In this document: in pieces, positions 12,484 through 24,639 of the stretch
How positions within the stretch are numbered: the first letter of the stretch is position 1
Layout: each line of letters begins with the position of its first letter
NCBI GenBank assembly: GCA_942159475.1
Contig: OW804094.1
Span: forward strand, 24,226,366-24,290,365
Length of the DNA stretch: 64,000 nucleotides
From: Sthenelais limicola
Lineage: Eukaryota > Annelida > Polychaeta > Phyllodocida > Sigalionidae
Direction: 5' to 3'
Made by a program: the position numbers and the translations under genes
The notes under the pieces: generated by a model
What the model was told of the DNA's origin: nothing
Seen by the model: the letters and a program-made list of their open reading frames with translations, nothing else
Databases searched by the model: none

Positions 12484-12892
12484 TGTGATCTGTTTTAGGA
12501 AAATGAGTCATAAGTCGCAAAATATGGATTTTGAGATATCACCATATTTGGAAAGAGGAGATCAAGGTGATTCCAATGAATCTAAACATTAAGGACATCT
12601 AATAAGTAATTTTATCTTTTTAGTTAGGTATTTTTATTTTTGAAAAAAAAGTTTGCAATATTTCTAGGTGGATAATTACCAGTGAAGTAGCTAAATATAC
12701 TCAATGGGATGATCTAAGAAACGCACTGATATAATTAATAAAGTCTTGAAATTCGATAAATGTATTCATAAAACCACAAGGACTAGACACCACAAAAATG
12801 AAAATATTCCAACAAAGAGATTTTGTAAGTAAACAACTTTGAAAAACACCTATTTTGCGACTTATGACTCATTTTCCTGACACAGATCACAT
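12484..12892. mobile_element. GTCGC-family MITE in intron 3 of copy A
   Basis: Full length, TGTGATCTGTTTTAGG to GACACAGATCACA. Confidence 0.78.
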
Positions 12893-13049
12893 TAACATTA
12901 ATAAATGTGATACAGAAGCATTTGGCTTAAAGCTGCATTCTCAGTTAATATTGTTCAAATACTAAACCTTTCCAAATATTAAACTAATTTGGCTGATGTA
13001 ACTGTTTTTATGGGCACGTAATGAGCATATTGTAAACATATTTTTAGTT

Positions 13050-13396
13050 CTATAAGGGATTTGCATAAATGCCATTTTGAATGAGGAATGGCATGAAATT
13101 ATGTGATTAATGTTAGTCTAAAACCTATGGAAAACATGCCATGTTCAGCACGGAATATTAACAATGCTCTTATGTCAATACCCATGTGTTGTACATGTTT
13201 CCATGATACAAGTCCGTCTTTCCCATCATACATTTAGTTTTCATAGATCATCTCTACAAGCTCTGATCATGGTGAAAACATTCTTACAATTTTTGATAAT
13301 AATATTGCCAAATATGTGTATGCTAGATTTCAACAGTATCCATCCCAGCATGCACTGCAGTAGACATGCGCAGTGAGACATGCAAATCCCCTATAG
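13050..13396. mobile_element. AGGGGATTTGCA-family MITE
   Basis: About 347 bp with inverted ends CTATAAGGGATTTGCAT and ATGCAAATCCCCTATAG. Orthologous copies lie in intron 3 of C (61387-61734) and, partly deleted, of B (45463-45590). Confidence 0.75.
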
Positions 13397-13604
13397 ATTG
13401 TATACATATTCTTTATGTATTAAATGTCATGGATATCTTATTATTGAATGTCATGTTTAACATGAGCAATAATAGTAGTTAGTTCATAGATAGCAGGGCA
13501 CAACAAGAAACATTTCTTTCAAGTGAGTGTGTAAGTGTGTAGTGAAGATGTTGGTTGAAAATATTGCAGCACAATATTGACAACTTTGGTTTAGAAAATG
13601 TTAA

Positions 13605-13837
13605 GAGTCAAGTCTTCAGAAAATGTACAATTGACCATCACTTATCCTCAAATAACCCAAATTTAAGATATAAATCAGGTTCTAAATATAGTTCAACTTA
13701 ACCAGACAGAGTTGTTGAATGACAACAATACAGAATACACTCAGATATACCTATTATTTATCATTTTCCACTCAAACTTAGCGGAATTTGAGAAATGTGT
13801 AAAACTGCAGATTGTGCATTTTCCGAAAATCTGACCC
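13605..13837. mobile_element. GGGTCAG-family MITE, shared with B and C
   Basis: Same site as 45016-45247 and 60696-60925. Confidence 0.78.
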
Positions 13838-14227
13838 ATACATTGGTGAGATCCTTTTTGTCCTAATAGCTGAGAATGTGGCTTTAATATTAAGTTGACG
13901 CCAATGTAAAAATGCATTGGTGGCTCCACCTACCATACCTGCCAAGTAGCTGCCATACCCATAAACCCTCACTCTTCCTTCTTCTCCTACAACCTAACAC
14001 ATATCAACCTTTAAAACTCTCTCAATCCTTCTTCATGGTGCAAAGCATGAAAAGTGCCCCACTCAAGACAAAAAATTCTAACAAAGGAGATACAACCATA
14101 GAGAAATCACTGGTCGTAAACAAGAGAAAATACAAGGAGAGAGAAGTCCAGCCCTGCATGGTCAAAATTTGCATAGGGCAACCAAAGCTAGCCCGTCAGA
14201 CATTGTGAAACACACACAACCGACTAA

Positions 14228-15226
14228 ATGACCGAAGCCCTGGATAAGAGAATGGAAAAACTGGAGATGGTAGGAGGCCTAATAGAGACACTTATAGCAT
14301 CCATTGACACAGCATGCAGTTGCACAAGCCATGGCCACCATGAAGGTTGACGACCAAAGCAAGACTGACGCAAGTGACAATGAAAAACAGCATGGAGGTA
14401 CAACAGGCATCCCTCTGCCGCACTACCTCTTGGCAAATCCCAACCAACCAAACAATCACTGTCACTGTTTGCCCACCCGTCCCAGATAATGAAAGACAAG
14501 CTGGCAAAGGCATATTACGAACAACAATTAGAGCTGACCAACCCTATGTTTCTACAATCAGATAACAAAGGTAACAAGACATATGATCCAAGAATTCATA
14601 ACCGCATAGCAAAGCCATTCATGTATTTAGAGCGAGATGGGATAATCACTGTCAAAGACAAAATGGAGGCTAGGGAGATGATGAGGTACCATGAATTTGT
14701 ACTCAAGTTGCGACAATCCCTCTTCATACACCTACAGCAAGTCGCACAAGATTCGAAAGACAGGCCCTGGAAAAATGTACTGAGGTGGTCAAACCTGATG
14801 TTTGACCAAATAGAAAGAGAAGAGCTGACGGGCCTGGAGGCCGGCCAGGTACTGTACAAGAGAATGAGGGTTTCTCTTGCAACAACAGCCATTAGGACCA
14901 CGGAGACCAACAGCATACCATGCCCACTATATAACAACAAAGGGGCGTGTAAACAGAAAGACGGACATGCACTGAATGCTGACAATTGTCAGCATATCTG
15001 TTCTTATTGCAATGCCATCAACCAAGCCAATAGACCTGGCCACCCTGCACTAGAATGCATGAAGAGACAGCGTGCTAGACAGCCACAGAGCAGGGACCCT
15101 AGCCCACACGCCCACCATTTTGCATACCAACCACCGCCATTGACGCAGCAAGGCCAACCCGGGGCTTATGTGCCATGCCCACATCATCAGCAGCACAACT
15201 ACTATGCTGCCGAGCCAAAAAACTAG
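14228..15226 (+). pseudogene. DIRS-like gag gene (frameshifted)
   Basis: The N-terminal part begins at 14228 (MTEALDKRMEKLEM, a likely coiled coil) but shifts frame by 14350. The main open part is 14489-15226 (245 aa). It holds a helical capsid-like region and a Cys/His cluster (CPLYN, GACK, CQHICSYC, HPALEC) near residues 145-190, as in DIRS gag proteins, then a Pro/Gln/His-rich tail. The track-length ORF itself may start too late. Confidence 0.6.
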
Positions 15227-15576
15227 TCGCACCCGCGCGTTACCACGCGCGGGAACACAAACAACTGACACACGATGTGAGCAATAAACTGTGTTTCCAA
15301 GATTGCATTCATGAAACATTGGATGATATGTATATAAATTGTGATTATGTCCAAGAACATGACACCATATTATGTTCATGTTTTTGTTGTGGTGAAAACT
15401 CTCTTCAGTCAATCACAGCTGACGAGAAACAAAACAAAATGGCGGCGCCCCTTGGGCAAGGCAAGGATTACAGAAACTCAATAAGTGACACATTGAATGA
15501 AGCTAGTTACAAGCAATATGAGCTTGAATGCAACCCGCCAATGAGAAAATGGACTATGGCAACATGGGGAGAGTGA
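15175..15576 (+). CDS. Unassigned ORF in the DIRS-like element (133 aa)
   Basis: Overlaps the end of the gag-like ORF in another frame and runs to 15576. It contains a Cys pair (CSCFCC) and no motif I recognise. Its position between gag and RT would suit a linker region of pol. Could be noise. Confidence 0.25.
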   Translation: MPTSSAAQLLCCRAKKLVAPARYHAREHKQLTHDVSNKLCFQDCIHETLDDMYINCDYVQEHDTILCSCFCCGENSLQSITADEKQNKMAAPLGQGKDYRNSISDTLNEASYKQYELECNPPMRKWTMATWGE

Positions 15577-15605
15577 ATTTCGAATTATACTGGTGATATG
15601 TGCAT

Positions 15606-15676
15606 CAAAACCAGGAAAAATAACAATGAACGTGTGCCAAGCCCACTTGACTTTGCGCAACCGACCCGCCCCCTAC
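15606..15676. repeat. 70-bp inverted repeat, arm 1 (partner 20055-20126)
   Basis: This stretch, starting AAACCAGGAAAAATAACAAT-like and ending CGCCCCCTACA, recurs in inverse orientation in intron 1 of copy A with about one mismatch. One arm is inside the DIRS-like element, the other 4.4 kb away. Confidence 0.75.
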
Positions 15677-16015
15677 AGGGCGGATTTAGACCACCTTTAA
15701 ACTTCCTTACATTGCTCAAATACCCCTGGTCTTCTCACTTAAACAGAACTCGCAGCCATGGCCCTGTTTTTTATGTATTCCCATGTAAATGGGAACCATT
15801 ACATCGTCTGTAAGGCAAGTCGTGTTCCTCCTAATGCCTTTGTAGGGGATGACTTATGTATAATGTGGTACAGGAAAGTTGCAATTTTAAATATAAAAAT
15901 TGGTTTAGTCTCCCACCCCTGTCGGACCTCTCACACACACTGCACCTTCACTCACTCACATAGCTTCACACAACCCAGTACCACACACTGCCCCTCCCGC
16001 TGCCTGCCACTGCCT

Positions 16016-16066
16016 GCCACTAGTGTGTGTGTAGCCTTGAGGCAAGGCTACACACACACTAGGCAG
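16016..16066. repeat. Perfect hairpin in the DIRS-like element
   Basis: AGTGTGTGTGTAGCCTT pairs with AAGGCTACACACACACT across a 5-base loop, with further partial pairing of CTGCCTGCC and GGCAGG outside. Confidence 0.75.
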
Positions 16067-16499
16067 GTAGGCAGTCAGGTATCAAACACTAACACATGGA
16101 AAGTTGAAAGGACTGAAGGAAGGGTGGTTGGTGGGCATGCAGTGTCATTCAAGGTGAGAAAAACAACAATTATAAGAACAAAAACAAATAAGTACAGCAA
16201 GCAAAGTACTAGCGGGTAAAATTTCTGGACTTAGCACAACACCAAATAAAGCATTGGCCCTGTGCCAACACACAAATCTTTGACCCAGTTCTGATCAAGG
16301 TGTACAAGGAGACACATATAAGTTGGATTACCCAACAGGAAATACCATCGAATTTGAATATAATTGCATCAGAGTTTCATCTGACCAACACAATACATGA
16401 ATATGAACTCCTGCAGGCAGTTAGATATCAACAGGAAATACCATCAACAGATACAGATACGTAACAGATACTACCGATATTGACAACCACAGCTCAGTG

Positions 16500-17325
16500 A
16501 TCCAATACCCTGAACAGGTTCAAAAGTACATTGATACAGAAATAATTATTGAGGCAGTATATAAACCTTATGCGGATGTACCATTCATCTAATGGGCCCA
16601 CGTAAACCCGATAATGACCAGACCCAAAGCCACAGCTGACAAACGCAGGATAATACTGAATCTGTCATTTCAGTTAGATCTCTCCATCAATGCATATATA
16701 AAACAAAACTTTGTGCTCGGAAAAACAAGGGACACAGGTTACCAACAGTTGATATGCTAGTTGACTATCTTGTCTCTCATGAAAGCACTCAGTATTTGTA
16801 CACATTGGATATTGAACGGGCCTACAAAAACTTCAGGGCGTGCCCCAGGGACTGGCCTCTCCTTACGTTCAGGTGGAATGGTGAATACTACATGGACATA
16901 AGCCGGCCGTTTGAGGCACGCCAGAGCAGTCTTTATATGCCAAACGTAGCCAGGGCATCATGCATACCAGGTCCTTTTGGGCTGTACAATGGCCTTATGT
17001 ATTTAGACAACATGTTGGGCTGGGGAAATACAAGGAAAGAGGCAGAAGAAAGCTATGTAGATGCCATAGAGTTACTCAACCTGCTCGGTCTACCAACAGC
17101 ACAAGAAAAAACCCAACCTCCATGCACAGAAGAAAAAATGCTTAGGAATTGTCGTAAACACCCAGGCAATGACTCTTAAAATACCCATCGGAAAGCTCAG
17201 AGAGGTTAGAAAGGAGGCCAAACAATTCCGAAAAAAGACAACATCGACCAGAAAACAGCTCCAGTTCATAATAGGGAAGATCCTCCAGCTGTCTAAGTGC
17301 GTCAGTCCGGCAAAAATTTAGAAGA
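16500..17325 (+). pseudogene. DIRS-like reverse transcriptase, frameshifted and truncated
   Basis: Successive frames show the conserved blocks in order: NPIMTRPK and KRRIILNLSF (about 16610-16670), LDIERAYKNF with WRNGEYY-like WNGEYYMDIS and a FEARQSS box (16754-17179), then LGIVVNTQAMTLKIP and KLREV, LQFIIGKILQLSKCVSPAK (about 17135-17325). The central open piece is 141 aa. The LDI-x-x-AY-x-N block and LGI...TM...P...L-x-LLGKL...C-x-PA layout are those of DIRS/Ngaro reverse transcriptases. Internal stops and frameshifts make it inactive. The end is cut off at the insertion border. Confidence 0.7.
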
Positions 17326-17408
17326 ACATCAAATTCCCTCAAAATGTCCAAGGCTTAAAGGTAGTCAAAGCTTGATTGAATTGAATGTTGTGAAGAAACA
17401 ACCAAATA

Positions 17409-17630
17409 GGTGAAATCGCCAGAAAATGTACCATTAGCCTACCCCAATCCTCTCAAATAACCAACATTTGAGATAAAAATAAATTTCAAAATAGAGTTCA
17501 ACCTAGCCAAACAGATTACTAGAATCATTCCAAGGCCGAATATACTAGTATTGACCAAATTGCAGCCTAATTTGGCTAATTTACAAAATGTGTCCAGCTG
17601 CCAATTGTACATTTTCTGAAAATCTGACCC
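17409..17630. mobile_element. GGGTCAG-family MITE beside exon 3 of copy A
   Basis: Same site as 44640-44873 and 60325-60552, within about 20 bp of the exon 3 donor. Confidence 0.8.
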
Positions 17631-17646
17631 AAATACAATTACTTAC

Positions 17647-17670
17647 CTGAGGTAGGGGGGCCTGGCGCAC
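17647..17670 (-). CDS. Copy A exon 3: linker micro-exon
   Basis: 24 bp between CTACAG and CAG/GTAAGT on the minus strand, encoding GAPGPPTS after the split codon. The first residue is Gly where B and C have Ala. Confidence 0.7.
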
Positions 17671-18577
17671 CTGTAGCATGATCATATCTCAAAGTAAGAA
17701 TCATTCTAGTATATTTGTTACATTTTCCTTAATACTGAACTGTATTTCAAATAATGTATTTGAGAGATTGATTTAATTGGATTGAATGTTGAACTCTGTT
17801 TATTATGTCTAAATATAGCTGAGGGTATAATGCACATCACACAAGACCAATAAAACAAGAGGGGTAAAGATAGAAGCAACGTCCAAATAGAACTTAGTTG
17901 TTTGTCACATAGGCTGGCTACTGTATAATTCTTTTATTTCAAACTAGACATATTGTGGCCCGTACAAAACTTTTTTGCTGAAAATAAACACAAGGTTACA
18001 ACTGCCACGCACACCTCTATAACAGAGAACCTATGTATCCTCAAACCCCATCCAACTTACTTTTCTCACTTAATTTGATTTTAGACTCTTTCACCAATCA
18101 AAAGGGTATGACATCAAAAGCTAGCCCCAGATATAAAGATATTATTGAAATTAAAAAATAAAATGACTCGAAAAATAAAACAAATGTAAAAAAGCTGTCT
18201 GCTCTGGGGCTCAAACTCACAATCGTTGGTTGGAAGTCCAAAGAGAATGGGAAATAAATTTTGAAGGTCCCTGTCTTTGCCGCAGGCAATTTAATTGATC
18301 TCAATTAATCATAAAAATATATCTTTCTTCTGCTATCGATTTCTATAATATTGTGAATGCAGAACTCCTAGGTCTGCACACCTCCTGTACACTTGTGGAC
18401 GCTTCCCAATCAAGCGCTGAATGTTTTTATCAGACAGTCAGTTCCGTCAAAATATAGAGCAAATGTTGATGTTTGCCATAAATGGGCCTACCATATGTCT
18501 ATTATAACTGATAGGACATAACACCTTTGAATAGTGCAAATATATCAATGGCTAACAAGTGCTAAAATAATCCTTAC

Positions 18578-18613
18578 CTGTGGTTGGAAGATCAGGGGCA
18601 GCTGTTGAAGGAA
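18578..18613 (-). CDS. Copy A exon 2: linker micro-exon
   Basis: 36 bp between a TTTAAAG acceptor and a CAG/GTAAGG donor on the minus strand, encoding VPSTAAPDLPTT, phase 1 on both sides. Confidence 0.7.
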
Positions 18614-19051
18614 CTTTAAAAAACGTTGAGATGAGATGAGTCAATATTTTTTTTGTAATACTATATTATTTCAAACATTGTGGTAAATTAGAGGGATAGT
18701 TAACCATACATGATGTTACTGCCATAGATCAGCTAGAATCAAAATCATGAAAGAAAACATCATGAAGTAGCAAAATACTGAAGGAATATTTGCTCATTGT
18801 CTTTATTTGGATCTATCTTATTATCGTATTATAAGCAGGGTCAAAAAAAGATAAAACATGATTTTTGTTTGTTCTGAATTAGTGTATCAAACAAGGAATC
18901 CCGATTTGTATGATTACATTACTGACCTAGGTTTGACCTGGAAATTTTGACCTAATTTTGACCTGGTGCTTTACTGGTAAAAATCGTAAATGATTGTGAG
19001 GGTCAAACTTGATTTTACAATGCTCTGATTTATAAATACACTTCTAATGCT

Positions 19052-19090
19052 CTCCGAGATGCACAATAATTTTTATTGTGCATCTCGGAG
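19052..19090. repeat. Perfect 18-bp-stem hairpin in intron 1 of copy A
   Basis: CTCCGAGATGCACAATAA pairs fully with its complement across a 3-base TTT loop. The surrounding 18900-20500 is absent from B and C. Confidence 0.8.
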
Positions 19091-20054
19091 GTTATAAAGT
19101 TGGAGGTTATACCCAGGTTATAGAATGCACTTTTGAAGCAATCAATTATGCACTACTGACCAGGCAATCGGTTTTGTTGCACTTAGCAAGAGCAGTTCCA
19201 TACCTCTGAATCTTAACAGTATTAAGGCTGGTGAATTCTTCACAGAAATATATTCCCCAATATAATACAAAGAGAGTATATTATTACCCTGTATTTGTAT
19301 GAAAATACATCAATTATTTAATTATTATTTCCATCCTGTTAGATGTACCCATTGCTGAGAAGGGTTATTCCAGTTGTACTTTGAACCAATGTATGCAATG
19401 GTGGGGGGGTGGTTTGATCGAAAAGAATTTCCACATCCAACAATTCAATTACACAATTGAACTATTGAAGTCTACCACTTGTAACATTCCTATGTACATG
19501 ATGTGAAATATCTATATTGATATGAATTCCACATAAGTGTATAAGCAACGCTTTCATTGTGAAAACAATTGTAAATGCACACCAGTTATCAGTTGCGCCA
19601 CCTGGTGAAATCAGTACTGCCACCTGGTGAGAACAAGTGGCATAATGGTAAACCTATGGCAAGATGTACCATTGAGAATGATTGGCGGTATTATGGTTGA
19701 GTTATAATTAAGGCAAACAAATAGGATATTGTCTTAATGTTTGCATAACAACAACTTTATTATTATTTCTCCATGAAAATATCAATTCACAATCTACCCT
19801 AACTATATAAAACAATCCTACTCTAACTATATAATATTGTAATGTTATCTAAAAAACAATAGCGACTCCTGTCGTTGATTGCTGTTGATTGTACAATGAT
19901 TGCTTGCCATTAGAATTCATTATTTCTTCTTTGTAAGAAGTTTGGATATTGTATAAACATTGGACTGACTCATTGTTGATTTTATTATTCGTGTAGCTAT
20001 TATCATTGTGTAAAAGGAGGAAAAATCGCCTAAAGAATTATTGTGTTTTACATC

Positions 20055-20126
20055 TGTAGGGGGCGGGTCAGTTGCGCAAAGTCAAGTGGGCTTGGCACAC
20101 GTTCATTGTTATTTTTCCTGGTTTTG
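20055..20126. repeat. 70-bp inverted repeat, arm 2 (partner 15606-15676)
   Basis: Begins TGTAGGGGGCGGGTCA and ends TTTTTCCTGGTTTTG. It may mark a second fragment of the same DIRS-like family in the A-specific part of intron 1. Confidence 0.7.
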
Positions 20127-20521
20127 TTTTTATTTATTCGCTTACAGGCCAGACATTTAAAAACAGACAAAATTCATGTGTAAAGACGTAAATGTCCACC
20201 ATGGACGTGCTTCATACGGTGCCAATGTACAATATTTTTAAAAATACAAGTACAATATTTTTAGATATACTTCAATATAATATTTTATATCATATTGAAG
20301 TAAATGTAATTTTATATTGTCTCTAATATTACTTCTCAATTTTTTAATTATTCGAATTTGTATTTAATTATATTAAAATTGATGTCATATATGCTAAAAA
20401 AATATTTTAATACCTCTTGAACACTTGTAAAAATGACAGAAATTGTCAATGGGTTCTACGAGAATAGCATGAATTTGTAATTTGACCCAATAAAATTCAT
20501 TAAAGAAAAATAAATCTATAC

Positions 20522-20710
20522 ATGAGATGTGTTCCAGGAAAATGAGTCACAAGTCTCAAAATTGATATTTTACAAAGGGATTTATTCACAAGATCTATTC
20601 GTTGGAATGTCTTCATTTTGGGGGAACTCTGCTTAATCTCATCTTTCTAAACATATTGATATCTCAAAATCCAGTTTTTGTGCGACTCATTTTCCTGTAA
20701 TACATCACAT
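20522..20710. mobile_element. GTCGC-family MITE, internally deleted
   Basis: Both ends present, middle lost. Confidence 0.7.
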
Positions 20711-20755
20711 ATTTCTTTTTGCATAAACAGTTACATTAGATTATCATTGATAATT

Positions 20756-21165
20756 GTGACGTGTTCCAGGAAAATGAGTCATAAGTCGCAAAATTGATAT
20801 TTTTCAAAATGTTTTTTTCACTAGATCATGTTATTGGAATGTTCTAATGTTTGGAAGGTTTATCACTTATAGCGACATCAATTGATGTATCAAATTTCAG
20901 GACAATCTATGTAATATATCCTTCAGTTTTAAAGGTCCTCATATGGACGACATTTAGTTATAACTTACATCATTGACCCCCAGAAATATTGGAAACTTTT
21001 TTTTTCAAAAACGAAAATACCAAACTTAAAATCTATAAATGCTTATTAGATTATTAGACTGTTTACTATCATTGGAATCGGCTTGATCTCATCTTTTCAA
21101 ATACAATGGTATCTCAAAATCTATTTTTTGCGACTTATGACTCATTTTCCTGAAACACATCACAA
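20756..21165. mobile_element. GTCGC-family MITE
   Basis: Full length, in intron 1 of copy A. Confidence 0.8.
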
Positions 21166-21274
21166 TTGACCTCTCACCCACTGCCGCTATGCTCCGCCTA
21201 CTGTCCCGCCTGGCTCCCCAGTGCTGTAGTTGGACAAACAAGAGGATGTCCCGCCCAATGGTCAATGCATAAGG

Positions 21275-21508
21275 GGGTCAGATTTTCAGAAAATGTACAA
21301 TTGGCAGCTGTACACATTTAGTAAATTCTGCTAAATTAGGCTGCAATTTGGTCAATACTAGGTAAATTCAAGTGTATTCGGCATTGCATTGTTTCTATCT
21401 ATGTGTTTGGTTAGATTGAACTGTATTTTAAACTTTATTTTCGTCTGAAATTTGGGTATTTGAGAGGATTGGTGAAAACGAATTGTACATTTTCTGAAAA
21501 TCTGACCC
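21275..21508. mobile_element. GGGTCAG-family MITE, private to copy A
   Basis: Near-consensus ends. Confidence 0.8.
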
Positions 21509-21926
21509 AAGTATAGGCTAAGCATGGCATAGGCGCAGGATTTCTTCCCATCAAACCACATTTGTAGCCCATATATAATGAAAAAAGGCACCAATGGTAA
21601 ATCTATATGTGTAAATTATAATCGCTTTGTTAGATGTCACCCATGTATGTACACAACTATCTTTCCTATCATGCATTCTCATGCATGTCTGTCGTTGTCT
21701 GTCATCTATCATTTCTCTAAGTGATTTCTAAAATGTCCCGGCACATTGGATATCCATTGCCAAGTGAACCTTTGACACTACAACCCATGTAGATCTATGT
21801 GTATTTACTAGTTAGATGTAGAAGGTTCCGGCAAAAGAACTGTCTCTGATGAGAGACAGAGCCGAGAGTCCTATTTTCATGTAGACCTTATGTGCAGCAA
21901 AATGAAAATAAAGTTTCAATATATAC

Positions 21927-22098
21927 CTTGGGGCAGTGCCCATGTGTCTGAGCCCTTCACTACACATCCGCCATCTTGCTTGAGCAGCTTCAGGTTCTTA
22001 AGGACACACGTGGAAGCAGATTCCTCAGCTCCACAGACTGTACAGCCAGAAGCTGCACCCGTCTGCTTCTCAACTATATGACCATTGGTCATCCTCCC
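21927..22098 (-). CDS. Copy A exon 1, 3' part (Cys-rich module)
   Basis: Minus-strand reading gives GRMTNGH, GCTVCGAEESAST, then GGCVV and TWALPQ, ending at an AAG/GTATAT donor. It lacks a start codon and signal peptide because the 5' part of the exon lies 7.3 kb away at 29366-29422. The sequence up to the break matches B exon 1 closely. Confidence 0.75.
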
Positions 22099-22124
22099 TA
22101 CACTGATAGACCCAACCTCGGTGA

Positions 22125-22460
22125 GTGACCGTTTTTTCTCAGGAATTCGCTGGCATCCAATTGCCAGGCACTGACCGAGAAAAAAACGGTCAGATTTTCA
22201 GTGACCGAAAAAAAACGGTCAGATTTTGGTGACCGAAAAAAAAAAACGGTCATCACTTTTGGTGACCGAGAAAAAAAAACGGTCATCACTTTTGGTGACC
22301 GAGAAAAAAAAACGGTCAGTGACCGATAAATCCCAGTCATCTCAATGCTGACTGTTTTTTGCAGGGTGTTTTTTATACCAATATTTGACCGTTTTTTTCG
22401 GTGGTAACCAAGGTTTGACCGTTATTTTTCAGTGGCCCTTTAACTTGACCGTTTTTTGTT
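22125..22460. repeat. Subterminal palindromic GACCG/CGGTC repeats
   Basis: About ten short modules of the form GTGACCG followed by an A or T run and CGGTCA. Neighbouring modules can pair as hairpins. They lie only at the left end of the 7.3-kb insertion, which fits a role as internal transposase-binding sites. Confidence 0.6.
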
Positions 22461-23117
22461 AGATTGATGGTTTTTCATTAATTCAAATTATAGGGGTTAT
22501 GAAAATAGGAATTATCAGGTTTTATAGTACTAATATCCCCTGTGACACACCGGGAAGCTGCAATTCCTGGGGTGTCACAGGCTAGAAGTATACCCCTGAT
22601 GAAAACCTAAAACAATTTCAATATGACTAACTAGAAAGGAAATGGTAACAAACACTGGAAATCATATAAAGCAACACTTTATTTACATTCATCACATACA
22701 CATTTATTCCTTTTTTACAATTGTGTGTGCTTGGCACAGCCAGGCATTGGGGATGACTAGCCTCTCATTGCAGATTATTATCGGACTTAAAATTGTAGTT
22801 GACTGAAACCTCAAAATGAATCAAAATCAATATCCATAATTTATGAACTGAGACAATATATGCATGTAATTCATATGTCTCAGTTTCTCATAAAATGTCA
22901 ATAGGCTTGCATAGGTACAGGGCATTTGAAGATATAAAAGAAAAAATACATTTATTATAGGCGCATACATATGTAAAGGCCAATTGAATCCATCCTTTCA
23001 CTCTAAATAACATTTATAACTTACCCTGCAGACCATACAGTCACAGGCCAAGGCACAAAAATGATATGAGGTACATGATTAAGTACAGTATCAATATAAA
23101 TACCATATATGGTATTT

Positions 23118-23650
23118 ATATTGATAGACTTTTCTGACCTGGTGATAGACTTTTCTGACCTGACGATAGACTTTCCTGACTTATCAATACTTTTCTGACC
23201 TGATGATGGACTCTTCTGACATGACGGTAGACTTTTCTGACCTGACAATACTTTCTAGACCTGACGATGAACTTTTCTGACCTGATGATACTTTTTGATA
23301 GACATTTCTTACTTTTCATTACCTTTCTGACTTTTCATTACTTTTCTGACCTGACGATAGACTTTCTGACCTGACGATAGAATTTCTGACCTGATGATAG
23401 ACTTTTTTGACCTGGCGATAGACGTTTCTGACCTTTTGATAGACTTTCCAGACCTTTTGATAGACTTTTCTGACCTGGCGATAGACTTTTCTGACCTGAT
23501 GATAGACTTTCCTGACTTTTTGATACTTTTCTGACCTGACAATAGACTTTCCAGCCCTAACAATAGACGTTTCTGACCTGATGATACTTTTCGATAAGAC
23601 TTTTCTGACCTGACGACAGACTTTTCTGACCTTATGATTGACTATTTTGA
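23118..23650. repeat. 21-bp minisatellite in the 7.3-kb insertion
   Basis: About 20-25 imperfect copies of a unit close to TAGACTTTTCTGACCTGACGA. The minus strand is open in frame across much of it, giving a RSEKSI-type heptad, but base composition and unit decay argue against a protein. Confidence 0.75.
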
Positions 23651-24059
23651 CTTTACGATCAACTGCTTGAATTTACAAGCATATAAAAGTTATAAAAGAT
23701 CCAACTATAATTCCATCACCCTAGATCTAGTGGTAGGCTACATACAACCAGATATAACCAGTGGACATCTACTGCACAAATGGCTCTCCAGGGCCTGGAA
23801 ACTCTAGACTATCGGTCTCCCGAACACTTTTTAAAGACATTTAAGCAACTACTGATAGCGGTGAGCACAGAAATTGACTATATATAGGATTTTCGCTCCA
23901 TTCAGGCAACATATACATACAATTGGACACCTACTGCACAAATGACTTTTGCACATTGGTCTACCAAACAATTTTTAAAGATATTTAAGCAACTAGTTAT
24001 AGCAGTGGGCACAGATAATGATTATATATAGGTTTTCACTCTTTTTAGTCACCATACAC

Positions 24060-24570
24060 ATGAGAGATGAGAGGGGGTGAGTGGAGGAGGGAAGGGGCCA
24101 GATGGGATGAAGGTATGAGAAGGGGTTAGTGGAGGGGCGAGATAGGTGAGGTGGGGGTAAGAGGAGGAATGGAGGGGCAAGATGAGGTGAAGATATCAAA
24201 GAGGATGAGTGGAGGCGAGGAGGGGCGAGATGGGGAGGGGGTATAAGAAGAATGAGTGGAGGGGCGAGATGGGATGAGGGTATGAGAGGGGGTCTGTGGA
24301 GGTGAAGGGTGAGATGGGGTGAAGGTAAGGGATGGGGTAAGTGGAGAAACTTTTAAAAAGGAATCACATGAATTATTGTGAGTGGAGAAGGGAAGGGTGA
24401 GATGGGGTGAGGGTATGTAAGGGGTGAGTGGAGAAGGGGAGGGGTGAGATGGGGCGAGGGTATGTGAGGGGTAAGTGGAGAAGGGAAGGGTGAGATGGGG
24501 TGAGGGTATGTAAGGGGTGAGTGGAGAAGTGGAGGGGTGAGATGGGGTGAGGGTATGAGAGGGAGTGAGT
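24060..24570. repeat. G-rich minisatellite in the 7.3-kb insertion
   Basis: About ten units of roughly 45-55 bp rich in GGGGTGAG, GTGGAG and GAGATGGGG, nearly all purine plus T on the plus strand. Runs of G in regular spacing could form G-quadruplexes. Confidence 0.7.
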
Positions 24571-24639
24571 GGAGAAGGTTGCTCTATATAATTTTATACA
24601 ATCATATATATATACAGTTTGCTTTTACATTTTACATCA

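Larger units (their letters stand above)
13909..17345 (+). mobile_element. DIRS-like retrotransposon fragment in intron 3 of copy A
   Basis: Copies B and C are continuous where A has this 3.4-kb insert (their GTAAAA...ATGTCCA(A/C)GG flanks bracket it). It carries a gag-like ORF, an unassigned ORF and a broken reverse transcriptase whose blocks match DIRS elements. No tyrosine recombinase or methyltransferase is visible; the insert ends inside the RT/RNase H region. No clear target duplication is seen, as expected for recombinase-driven insertion. Confidence 0.72.
18900..20510. other. A-specific stretch of intron 1
   Basis: No counterpart in introns 1 of B or C. It holds the hairpin at 19052, a doubled GCCACCTGGTGA motif near 19610, the DIRS-related arm at 20055 and AT-rich sequence. 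I see no gene. Confidence 0.5.

Noticed and set aside
14224..15412. Minus-strand ORFs opposite the gag-like region
   Set aside because: Shadows of the plus-strand ORF with its Cys/His cluster.
18170..18250. Short tRNA-like stretch (GAGTTTGAGCCCC) in intron 2 of copy A
   Set aside because: No acceptor stem or proper anticodon loop can be formed; the counterpart in B differs at key bases.
23021..23563. Minus-strand ORFs with RSEKSI or SGQKSI heptads
   Set aside because: Product of a 21-bp minisatellite with decayed units and alternating frames; no start context or flanking exons.
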